Below, piece by piece: positions 1-6,368 of a stretch of 8,252 nucleotides of DNA. This DNA is from Candidatus Heimdallarchaeota archaeon (GTDB lineage Archaea > Asgardarchaeota > Heimdallarchaeia > Heimdallarchaeales > Kariarchaeaceae), in contig JAOUKW010000176.1 in the NCBI GenBank assembly GCA_029882335.1, positions 1 through 8,252 of the forward strand. The letters are read 5' to 3'. Position 1 is the stretch's first letter; each line of letters opens with the position of its first letter. The notes under the pieces were generated by a model. That model worked only from the letters and a program-made list of their open reading frames with translations. It was not told where the DNA came from and ran no database searches. The position numbers were made by a program, and so were the translations under genes.

Positions 1-1
1 T

Positions 2-1861
2 CCTGTCTTAGTCATTAATTCAGAAAACATAATAACTGCAGTTAATGAAGAGTTTACGGAACTTGTAAATTATAGTGAAACAGACCTCATTGGTACTTCT
101 ATATTTAATCTAGTTGAAATAAAAAATCAAAATGATTTACGATTTACAAATATTAAATCACATAAATCTTTATCATTTGAGGTGGAATTTAAAACAGCAG
201 TAGGTAAACAAATACCTGTTCTATTAATCGGTACATACATCGTTGAAAGACAAAATGATATGGAAGGTATATTATTCTATATCAGACGAATTGACTCATT
301 AAAGAGAGCTGAAAATATATTAAAAGGGGAAGGAGTATTAAATGTTGAAATCATAGATGCAATGATTTCAAATATTCCCCAAATACAAAATAGAGAATCA
401 TACTTTCGTAACTTACTTGAAAATAATTCTGAACCAATACTTGTTGTTGATAAAAATAGAATTATCAAATTTCTAAATCCAGCAGTTGAACAAATATTTC
501 AGAAACCAATTGAAAGCATAATTGATACGAAATTTGAATTTCCAATCGAATTGAAAAAACCATATCAAATGGAGTTAAATCTAGAAAATCAAATAAAATT
601 CTTAGAATTAAGAGCATCAGAAACCCAATGGAATGAAAATACAGCTTTCCTTATAATTTTACAAGATATAACAAATAAAGTACTAATGGAAAGATTTTTG
701 CGACAAAATAAAGATCAATTACTTCAATCTCAAAAAATGGAAGCTGTTGGAAGATTATCTGGTGCTATAGCCCATGATTTTAATAATTTACTTACAGTTA
801 TACTTGGTAATTCAGAGATCATGTTAAATTCATCTAAGGATAAGTATAGAGATGAGCTAAATGAAATTAAATCCGCGTCAGAGAGAGCGATTTTATTAAC
901 AAAGCAACTATTAACATTTTCCAAGAAACAAGTGGTGAAATCAACTTTTATTCAGTTAAATAGTACAATTAATATCATGTCTCCAATGTTAGATAGACTT
1001 GCAGGTAGCAATATTAAACTTCAAATTAAAGTTGATAAAGATTTAGCCGCAATAAAGGCAGAAGAGAGCAGAATCGAACAGGTAATACTTAATTTATTTA
1101 TCAATGCAAAAGATGCAATTAACAAACAAGGAACGATACACATTACTTTAATGAATTCAGTGTTAAAACACACCTATGTTGATGAGTATATAACCCTAGT
1201 TCCAGGTACATACGTATTATTATCAGTTAAGGATACAGGTTCAGGTATTGATGAGTTAATCAAACCACGTATATTTGAACCTTATTTTACTACTAAATCG
1301 GAACAAGGAGGATCAGGATTAGGACTAGCAACAATATATGGAATAGTTAATCAATTTAATGGTCAGATTACATTAAGATCAGAGAAGAACCATGGAACTG
1401 AGTTTAAAATTTATTTTCCTGCCTATATTGATGTACCCATCATTCCCGAAAATACCACGCTTGTGGAAATTGAACAAGTAAAACACACCAATCAAAGAAT
1501 TCTAGTAGTTGAGGATATGGAAAGCTTATTACGCTTAATGGAAAAAACACTAAAATCGCAAGGATTCCAAATAATAACTGCAAATAATGGAGTCGACGGT
1601 CTTCAAATAATTAAAAATTCAACTGAAAAATTAGATCTAATAATTACAGACTTAATCATGCCCAATATGTCGGGGCTTGATATGATTAAAAACTCTGTAG
1701 ATCATTTGAATGGTACCAAGATATTGTTTGTATCCGGTTATCCAGATCAGATATCCATTGAATCTTTAACTACATTTCCTGATTCTGAAGTAATAGAAAA
1801 ACCATTTACTCAAAAACAATTAATTAATAAAATTAATAGACTGCTCAATCAGGATATTTAA
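2..1861 (+). CDS. Hybrid PAS sensor histidine kinase with C-terminal receiver (5' end outside window)
   Basis: Two-component sensor that would autophosphorylate a histidine and pass the phosphate to its own receiver. The frame is open from base 2, so the GTG at 182 is internal: the translation before it (PVLVINSENIITAVNEEF) is the start of a PAS fold. Numbering visible residues from base 2, a PAS domain spans about 1-100 and a second PAS about 131-228. A HisKA dimerisation helix follows, with phospho-acceptor H258 in GAIAHDFNNLL. The HATPase domain shows an N box with N368, a G1 box DTGSGID at 411-417, an F box FEPYFTTK and a G2 box GGSGLGL at 436-442. The receiver spans about 499-615, with phospho-acceptor D550 (TDLIMPNMSG), S578 and K600 (EKPF). 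No membrane segment is visible, so the missing N-terminus decides whether it is soluble. A C-terminal receiver normally feeds an Hpt protein; none is recognisable here. Family assignment is very secure; the signal is unknown. Confidence 0.95.
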   Translation, partial: PVLVINSENIITAVNEEFTELVNYSETDLIGTSIFNLVEIKNQNDLRFTNIKSHKSLSFEVEFKTAVGKQIPVLLIGTYIVERQNDMEGILFYIRRIDSLKRAENILKGEGVLNVEIIDAMISNIPQIQNRESYFRNLLENNSEPILVVDKNRIIKFLNPAVEQIFQKPIESIIDTKFEFPIELKKPYQMELNLENQIKFLELRASETQWNENTAFLIILQDITNKVLMERFLRQNKDQLLQSQKMEAVGRLSGAIAHDFNNLLTVILGNSEIMLNSSKDKYRDELNEIKSASERAILLTKQLLTFSKKQVVKSTFIQLNSTINIMSPMLDRLAGSNIKLQIKVDKDLAAIKAEESRIEQVILNLFINAKDAINKQGTIHITLMNSVLKHTYVDEYITLVPGTYVLLSVKDTGSGIDELIKPRIFEPYFTTKSEQGGSGLGLATIYGIVNQFNGQITLRSEKNHGTEFKIYFPAYIDVPIIPENTTLVEIEQVKHTNQRILVVEDMESLLRLMEKTLKSQGFQIITANNGVDGLQIIKNSTEKLDLIITDLIMPNMSGLDMIKNSVDHLNGTKILFVSGYPDQISIESLTTFPDSEVIEKPFTQKQLINKINRLLNQDI

Positions 1862-1890
1862 TTGGAATACTCATATCTAATCCAAACTAA

Positions 1891-1903
1891 GAAAATTTAT
1901 ATA
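1891..1903 (+). promoter_or_regulatory. Archaeal-type BRE/TATA box for the 1928 gene
   Basis: GAAAATTTATATA: a purine-rich BRE-like stretch runs into a TATA box centred about 28 bases before the ATG at 1928. No Shine-Dalgarno sequence lies between them. The spacing predicts a leaderless or nearly leaderless mRNA, and suggests this gene can be transcribed independently of the upstream kinase. Confidence 0.6.
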
Positions 1904-1927
1904 TTTCATCGAGAAAAGTAATTTGAA

Positions 1928-2617
1928 ATGGATTTTAGCGTTAACTCTCTATTGAATATCATTACAAAATTGGATAATGAGAATTTAATTCAAGATCCGA
2001 ATTATGGTTTGCTTTTAAACTTATACTCACAAGCTTCTGATGCAGATATAGCCAAAATTAAAGACAGTAGATATATTTTTACAAATATCCAATTACTTGG
2101 AAAATTAATATTAGATCTAAAACATGAATTAGCAATTCGAGCATTACTGCCTCAATACTTATGGCATATCAGAAATCACAACTCTCAATTAAATCAAAGT
2201 CAAATTAATAAATTAGATGATTTAGAAATTGCAGTATCTTCAAGGTACAATACCATGAAAGAAGCTTTTTTTAACTTTCCTCTAGAAGAAAAAGTCGTCA
2301 AAACCATCCTCCAAGATCAACCAAATATTATGGATGTATATAATTCGAAGTATAATAGGAATACGAATAACCGTGGAGGAATTATTTCCTATGTTGAAGA
2401 GTTGCTAAAACTAAAGATCCTCATGCTTTATTTTGTAAATGATTGTGACGTATTATATCAATTTTATTTACATATCGCTGATTTTTCAGTAAAGAAAATT
2501 ATTCTATGTTTTATGCAGGAAGTAAAGTATCTCCAAGTCATTCGACTTACTGAAGAAAATACAGAATTAAATTTAATTACAGTCAAAAGGTTAGAAGATT
2601 TAGGTATCTCCAGTTAA
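1928..2617 (+). CDS. Hypothetical protein, 229 residues
   Basis: I do not recognise this protein. It is probably soluble and mostly alpha-helical, rich in Leu, Ile, Asn and Lys, with no signal peptide, clear transmembrane segment, nucleotide-binding loop or metal-binding cluster. I looked for an Hpt phosphotransfer motif (HxxKG type), since the gene follows a hybrid kinase, and found none; LKHELA near residue 64 does not match. The ATG at 1928 is chosen because a good TATA box lies about 25-35 bases upstream. It starts 66 bases after the kinase stop on the same strand, so partial co-expression is possible, but its own promoter suggests separate control. Its last 18 bases overlap the 3' end of the opposite-strand phosphotransferase gene. 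Codon use resembles its neighbours, so it is likely a real gene. Function unknown. Confidence 0.75.
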   Translation: MDFSVNSLLNIITKLDNENLIQDPNYGLLLNLYSQASDADIAKIKDSRYIFTNIQLLGKLILDLKHELAIRALLPQYLWHIRNHNSQLNQSQINKLDDLEIAVSSRYNTMKEAFFNFPLEEKVVKTILQDQPNIMDVYNSKYNRNTNNRGGIISYVEELLKLKILMLYFVNDCDVLYQFYLHIADFSVKKIILCFMQEVKYLQVIRLTEENTELNLITVKRLEDLGISS

Positions 2618-3553
2618 AATAGCATTTGCTTGATTAATAAGTGTGGATACTTTATTTGTTAATAATTGGTAATTTTCGATTGATGGATTATGATATAAAT
2701 ATCCAAAACACGCACCATTCAACAAATTAAATATTTCATAGTATAGTAATAAAAAATGAGATATCTGATCCTCCTCATAATACAGATAAACAGAGTTAAA
2801 AACATTCAAAGCCTCATCATTTTCAGCTAATAGATCTTGTTTTATTGAAATATAATCAATTAATGGATCACCAAGTATTGCCCATTCCCAATCTAATATC
2901 ACGTTTATACTTCTATCATTTAGATTTACTAATATATTATTTTGATTCAAATCATAATGCACTAAACTTAATTTTCTATCATCAAGGTACTTTAGATTAG
3001 AGAATAGAAATGTCATTGAGGATGTCTTAAATGACGAATTAAAATAATTCAATACATTAATTTTATCTTCAATTTCCAACAACTTCTTCTTAATCCAAGC
3101 TTTCCAATAAAGATTGTCTGAAATTGGATACTCTTTCAGCAGTGTTAACTTATCTATTGTAATAGAATGAATTAAATTTAATATATTGGCAAATTCCGTT
3201 GTAAATTGATTTTTTTGTGTTTGAGTCATACATTGCCATAATTCTTTCAATGATACTCCTTCATCTTTTGTCATTAAAAGATAGCTATGATAATAATCAT
3301 ATGAGTGTGTAGATGCAAATATAGGGACATTAACTGGAATATCATTTTGTAAAACCAGTTCTAGAATATATTTAGATCTAACAAATCTATTTTTTTCCCA
3401 ATCATCTAGAGGTTCTCTTGTCATAACTTTCAGTATATATTCAGAAAAATTCGTTTTAACTTCAAATATTTGATTAATTGAATCAACATTTAATTCTTTA
3501 AAATCCTCAATTTTAGTCTTTAATATTTCCTCTATTCTCAGGGGTAGATCCAT
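2600..3553 (-). CDS. APH/choline-kinase-like phosphotransferase
   Basis: A small-molecule kinase of the aminoglycoside phosphotransferase (APH, PF01636-like) superfamily, which shares the protein-kinase fold and transfers ATP gamma-phosphate to a hydroxyl group. The 317-residue length is typical. In the N-lobe, YILKVM places candidate ATP-anchoring lysine K42. The catalytic loop is LVHYDLNQNNILVN, with H199, catalytic D201 and metal-binding N206. The metal-binding aspartate equivalent to the DFG motif is D221 in VILDWEWAILGDPLIDY, the DWE form usual in APH and choline kinases. The active site therefore looks intact. The ATG at 3551-3553 follows an A/T-rich TATA-like box on the minus strand, without a Shine-Dalgarno site. 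It is monocistronic, divergent from the PH-domain operon and convergent with the 1928 gene. The substrate could be choline, an amino sugar, a sugar or an antibiotic-like compound; the sequence does not say which, and archaeal members are rarely resistance enzymes. Confidence 0.88.
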   Translation of the reverse strand: MDLPLRIEEILKTKIEDFKELNVDSINQIFEVKTNFSEYILKVMTREPLDDWEKNRFVRSKYILELVLQNDIPVNVPIFASTHSYDYYHSYLLMTKDEGVSLKELWQCMTQTQKNQFTTEFANILNLIHSITIDKLTLLKEYPISDNLYWKAWIKKKLLEIEDKINVLNYFNSSFKTSSMTFLFSNLKYLDDRKLSLVHYDLNQNNILVNLNDRSINVILDWEWAILGDPLIDYISIKQDLLAENDEALNVFNSVYLYYEEDQISHFLLLYYEIFNLLNGACFGYLYHNPSIENYQLLTNKVSTLINQANAILTGDT

Positions 3554-3567
3554 ATTATTAAGTTGAA

Positions 3568-3579
3568 ATTTAAATATAT
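3568..3579 (-). promoter_or_regulatory. TATA-like box for the APH-like kinase gene
   Basis: On the minus strand the sequence reads ATATATTTAAAT, centred about 21 bases before the ATG ending at 3553. No Shine-Dalgarno sequence lies between, consistent with a leaderless transcript. It faces the opposite way from the promoter of the PH-domain operon in the same 119-base intergenic space. Confidence 0.45.
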
Positions 3580-3638
3580 GAACATTACTTTTGTAATAGC
3601 ATTCTATTTTTTTTTCATCAGATGACTACATACATTAA

Positions 3639-3650
3639 GAATATTTAATA
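3639..3650 (+). promoter_or_regulatory. TATA-like box for the PH-domain operon
   Basis: GAATATTTAATA lies 22-34 bases before the ATG at 3673, with no ribosome binding site between. This matches the spacing of an archaeal TATA box driving a near-leaderless message. The upstream part of the intergenic region also holds a long T tract (about 3606-3615) of unclear role. Confidence 0.5.
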
Positions 3651-3672
3651 CTCCAAAAAAGTATCATTTAAT

Positions 3673-4317
3673 ATGAGTGTAGAACGCTTTACTTCCTTTT
3701 ATCCTTCAACTCAACTGAGAAAGAAATTTTTGATCGGTTCATCAATTCCAATTTTTGTGTTTGCAATACCTCTTTTATTTACAATCATCATAATTAATAT
3801 TGAATATATGATCAATAATCAAGACTCAAAGTTTATAGATATATCAGGAGGTATTTTATTCGCGTTAGGTTTTCTTATTTTAATTTATTTAATTTTCGCT
3901 ATGTTTTATTTATTATACTATAAGACAATTCGTTATGAAATCAAGGAGAATGAGATCCATGTATTTAGAGGATTAATAACGAAGTCACACAAGATTGTCC
4001 CCTTTAGGACAATAACCAATATGGATTTAAAAAGAGGAATTTTGGATAGATTATTTAGCATAGGAAGTATTGAAATCCAAACTGCAGGAAGCGGATCTGC
4101 ATTCTTACCAGAAGAAAGATTAGATGGCATTTTACTTGCAGATATTGAACCTTTACGAGAACATATTTTAAATAAAGTAAGATTAATAACTGGTGGATCT
4201 GCAGGAGTAACCCATGATAACGATCAATATAGCGATGTGTACGTACTTCAACAAATCCTAGATGAATTGAGATTATTACGTGTAGACTTAACACAAAAGA
4301 GGAAAAATAATGATTAA
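3673..4317 (+). CDS. Membrane-anchored bacterial PH-domain protein (bPH2/YdbS-like), first of pair
   Basis: A 214-residue membrane protein. Two hydrophobic segments, about residues 20-42 and 60-83, form a hairpin with a short polar stretch between. A bPH2-type domain (PF03703, YdbS-like) follows at about 86-170. Its hallmarks are YEIKENEIHVFRGLITKSHK, then IVPFRTITNMDLKRGILDRL, ending in IEIQTAG; the RG turn, RTI and TAG are characteristic of the family. The PH domain should face the cytoplasm. A C-terminal segment (about 188-210, VYVLQQILDELRLLRVDLTQ) looks like an amphipathic helix that could pair with a partner. The ATG at 3673 follows a TATA box at the expected distance. The gene overlaps by 8 bases its paralogue downstream, so the two are co-transcribed and probably act together, much as the bacterial YdbS/YdbT pair is arranged. 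Molecular function of this family is poorly known. Confidence 0.88.
   Translation: MSVERFTSFYPSTQLRKKFLIGSSIPIFVFAIPLLFTIIIINIEYMINNQDSKFIDISGGILFALGFLILIYLIFAMFYLLYYKTIRYEIKENEIHVFRGLITKSHKIVPFRTITNMDLKRGILDRLFSIGSIEIQTAGSGSAFLPEERLDGILLADIEPLREHILNKVRLITGGSAGVTHDNDQYSDVYVLQQILDELRLLRVDLTQKRKNND
4297..4302 (+). promoter_or_regulatory. Shine-Dalgarno site for the second PH-domain gene
   Basis: AAGAGG ends 7 bases before the ATG at 4310 and lies inside the end of the first PH-domain gene. It supports this start and fits the common archaeal pattern in which internal operon genes use a ribosome binding site while first genes are leaderless. Confidence 0.6.
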
Positions 4318-4972
4318 TAGTACATCAGTATCGTTTTCACCAAAGAATAGAATAATTCTTAAATACTTCTTTGTTTTATTTTTTAAACTTACAGGATATA
4401 GTACATTTACCGTAGGTATAGGTGTAAGTGAAACAGTTTCTGGATTGATTGAATTATCAGGGATTAACGTTGACCAACCTACTTGGGGAGATTTACTGAA
4501 TATAGTCCAATTAGTATTTACTACCTACGGTATTGAGATAATTACCTCGATTATTCTATTTTTAATTGTAATCCTTTTCATAGAATCATATAGAACCACT
4601 ATAACCTATCATCTCAAAACAACAGAAATTCTCTCAGTCAGAGGTTTGATAACCAAATCAGAGAAGGCAATTCCTTACAGAACTATTACCAATTTTACTA
4701 TTAAAAGAGATATATTAGATAGATTTTTAGGTTTGTATACTATAGAAATTCAAACTGCAGGTGGTACTACAGGAACAGGTATATTGAAAAATACGCAAGT
4801 AGAGGAAATAATTGAGGGTATAACCAAGGAGGATATTGATAACCTCTATTCTATTTTACTACAAAGAATTTCTACAACTCAAGCACCTCCCAAGAGAACA
4901 GAAAAAACAGAATTAATTAAAAAAATTCATGAAGAATTTAAAGCAATACAGGAATTAGCCATTGTAAATTGA
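4310..4972 (+). CDS. Membrane-anchored bacterial PH-domain protein (bPH2/YdbS-like), second of pair
   Basis: A 220-residue paralogue of the preceding protein with the same order: a hydrophobic N-terminal region (about 17-38, weaker than in its partner), a strong membrane segment at about 72-93, and a bPH2 domain at about 97-185. The domain core (RGLITKSEKAIPYRTITNFT at 111-130, then ILDRFLGLYTIEIQTAGG) aligns closely with the first copy (RGLITKSHKIVPFRTITNMD). A Pro/Lys-rich linker near 192-198 leads to a C-terminal amphipathic helix (about 200-217). The start is fixed by AAGAGG 7 bases upstream and the 8-base overlap with the first gene. The pair looks like a tandem duplication followed by divergence outside the PH core; I infer that the products form a hetero-oligomer in the cell membrane. 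The stop codon is TGA, showing that TGA is a normal stop in this genome. Confidence 0.88.
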   Translation: MINSTSVSFSPKNRIILKYFFVLFFKLTGYSTFTVGIGVSETVSGLIELSGINVDQPTWGDLLNIVQLVFTTYGIEIITSIILFLIVILFIESYRTTITYHLKTTEILSVRGLITKSEKAIPYRTITNFTIKRDILDRFLGLYTIEIQTAGGTTGTGILKNTQVEEIIEGITKEDIDNLYSILLQRISTTQAPPKRTEKTELIKKIHEEFKAIQELAIVN

Positions 4973-4997
4973 ATTTTACCATCAAGAGTAATACAAA

Positions 4998-5026
4998 AAA
5001 TAATTTGATTAATTATTTGAAAAAAA
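4998..5026 (-). terminator. A/T hairpin with flanking T tracts between convergent genes
   Basis: An 8-base inverted repeat (AAATAATT at 4998-5005 and AATTATTT at 5011-5018) has a 5-base loop. On the minus strand, T-rich runs lie on both sides, directly after the RNase D-like stop codon. Oligo-T tracts are the main archaeal termination signal, so this probably ends the minus-strand transcript. The stem is pure A/T and weak, so the T tracts matter more than the hairpin. Confidence 0.4.
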
Positions 5027-5031
5027 CAAAT

Positions 5032-6258
5032 CTAAGACATATATTCAACCAGTAATTTTGTTGTTATTGCTACTAATACCTCTAATATCTCATCAATTGA
5101 TCCATTACTACAGAGATCAAAAAGTTTATCAAAATCGGATTGTGAACTATATAGTGCAATATTTTCCATTAATTCTTTAGAAAAGAGAAATTTAATAGTT
5201 CTACCGTATTTATCTTCTAAATTCTTGTATACCCAAACGACCCCTGAATAATTATGATCAAAATCATTAAAATCAATTGAATATTCCCATTTTAATTGTT
5301 CATTTAACATATCCAAATGACCTTGATATTGATTCAAGATTTCCCTCTTATGCATTAACATAGTGTCTCTATAATTGATCTTATCATACTTCTGCATAAC
5401 TTGGTTGATGATTTGATTAATGGGATTGATGTATTCGTTTTGACTTGCGTTTAAAATCCGTGATTTAACCAGTGATTCAGGTGTTTGAGGTTGATCTTTA
5501 GCAAGTTTTATTATTTGTGATTTACTGACTATAAGACCTGGATTCATATTTTTTTGTTTACCTATTTTTTCTCTATAATTAATTAATCGGTAACTAATTG
5601 ATTGTTCTATGTTATCTTTTAATTTTAATGATTTAAATAATTTCAATGATTTTAGAGCATCATTTTCATAAAATCTTTTTAATTGACTTAATTGTAAAAA
5701 ATGAAAATTAAGAATCTGTAATTCTGTAGTATCCAAATCTTGTACAATTTTGTCCTTACAAGCAATTAAATACAATACATCATTGGCTGCATAATTCATA
5801 TAATCTTTTTTTATCGGTCTTCTCGTCCAATTACCTTTTTGTATTGATTTAATTTTAATAAAAGTGAAGCCAAGTAATTCTGCAATTAATTTATCTAAAC
5901 CTTTGTTTGTTCCATGTATAAAATTATATGCAATAGATATATCAAAGTAATTTTGAGTTTTCCAATTAAATTCCTGAAATAGAAGCTGAATATCGGTTAA
6001 ACCATCGAAAAATACTTTCTCTACATTAGCATTCTCGAAAATTTCCTTAAGAGGGTTGAGATCTATGCATAATGGATCAAACAGGTATTGTTTTGATTTT
6101 GTCCCAATTTGGACTAAACAAATTTTAGTAGAATAATTTCTAAAATTATCAAATTCGACATCAATTGATAGATACTTTTCACACTTTAATTCTTTAAAGA
6201 CAGTATCAAAAATATCTAAATTATCAACTAAAATATAATTTAATTTAGAATTTAAAAT
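5032..6258 (-). CDS. RNase D-like DEDDy 3'-5' exonuclease with HRDC domain; start codon non-canonical or disrupted
   Basis: An RNA 3'-end processing exonuclease of the RNase D/Rrp6 type. The frame is open from 6261 to the TAG at 5032. Numbered from the ATT at 6258, the DEDDy site is complete: D33 and E35 (LSIDVEFD), D89 (LTDIQLL), and Y156 and D160 (YAANDVLYL). Conserved intervening sequence includes CLVQIG, YLFDPL, YFDISIAYNF and NWTRRPI. A probable HRDC domain spans about 219-289, followed by about 115 unrecognised residues. The first ATG in the open frame, at 5799, is residue 154 and falls inside the third exonuclease motif, so it cannot start a working enzyme. No ATG, GTG or TTG lies upstream in this frame until an ATG at 6273, which is followed in frame by TGA at 6262-6264. 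GAGGAG at 6266-6271 stands 7 bases from the ATT and 4 from an ATA. I favour ATT/ATA initiation or a base error at the TGA; a recent nonsense mutation is possible. Product assignment is secure; the exact 5' end is not. Confidence 0.8.
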   Translation of the reverse strand: MLNSKLNYILVDNLDIFDTVFKELKCEKYLSIDVEFDNFRNYSTKICLVQIGTKSKQYLFDPLCIDLNPLKEIFENANVEKVFFDGLTDIQLLFQEFNWKTQNYFDISIAYNFIHGTNKGLDKLIAELLGFTFIKIKSIQKGNWTRRPIKKDYMNYAANDVLYLIACKDKIVQDLDTTELQILNFHFLQLSQLKRFYENDALKSLKLFKSLKLKDNIEQSISYRLINYREKIGKQKNMNPGLIVSKSQIIKLAKDQPQTPESLVKSRILNASQNEYINPINQIINQVMQKYDKINYRDTMLMHKREILNQYQGHLDMLNEQLKWEYSIDFNDFDHNYSGVVWVYKNLEDKYGRTIKFLFSKELMENIALYSSQSDFDKLFDLCSNGSIDEILEVLVAITTKLLVEYMS

Positions 6259-6265
6259 TATTCAA

Positions 6266-6271
6266 CTCCTC
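6266..6271 (-). promoter_or_regulatory. Possible Shine-Dalgarno site for the RNase D-like gene
   Basis: On the minus strand GAGGAG is followed after 7 bases by ATT (6258) and after 4 bases by ATA (6261), both in frame with the exonuclease domain. The same bases form codons 2-3 of a mini-frame ATGAGGAGTTGA, so they could instead be the true N-terminus interrupted by TGA. A weak TATA-like box (about 6289-6300 on the minus strand) would place the transcript start near 6268-6272, making either reading possible. Confidence 0.35.
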
Positions 6272-6288
6272 ATCCAATTTTAATTGCT

Positions 6289-6300
6289 TATTAAATTTTG
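6289..6300 (-). promoter_or_regulatory. Weak TATA-like box for the RNase D-like gene
   Basis: The minus strand reads CAAAATTTAATA from 6300 downward, 16-27 bases before the ATG at 6273 and about 30-40 before the ATT/ATA candidates. The 110 bases between the dehydrogenase stop and the exonuclease frame hold no other gene. The region is A/T-rich enough for chance matches. Confidence 0.3.
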
Positions 6301-6368
6301 ACAACCATGAAATATGTATGTAATTATATCAAATGAGGAATTTGACAAACAAACAATAATAAATTTCT

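Noticed and set aside
1919..1925. TAATTTG as a Bacteroidetes-type -7 promoter element
   Set aside because: It is an imperfect match and lies almost on the start codon, whereas the TATA box at 1896-1903 fits archaeal spacing; other genes show the same TATA pattern.
1928..2617. Hpt phosphotransfer protein for the upstream hybrid kinase
   Set aside because: No HxxKG-type Hpt motif is present; the only similar string (LKHELA) lacks the conserved glycine and context.
2600..3553. Antibiotic resistance gene call for the APH-like kinase
   Set aside because: Only superfamily motifs are visible; no drug-specific subfamily feature or mobile element is nearby.
4055..4294. Minus-strand 79-residue frame inside the first PH-domain gene
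   Set aside because: It opposes conserved bPH2 sequence and resembles no protein; it is a shadow of an A/T-rich coding region.
5032..5799. A 255-residue gene starting at the ATG at 5799
   Set aside because: This ATG lies inside the YAANDV exonuclease motif, and the same frame upstream encodes the rest of the DEDDy domain without a stop to 6261.
6262..6264. Selenocysteine or general TGA reassignment
   Set aside because: The second PH-domain gene ends normally with TGA, and codon 4 of an RNase D N-terminus has no role for selenocysteine; no SECIS-like hairpin was recognised.
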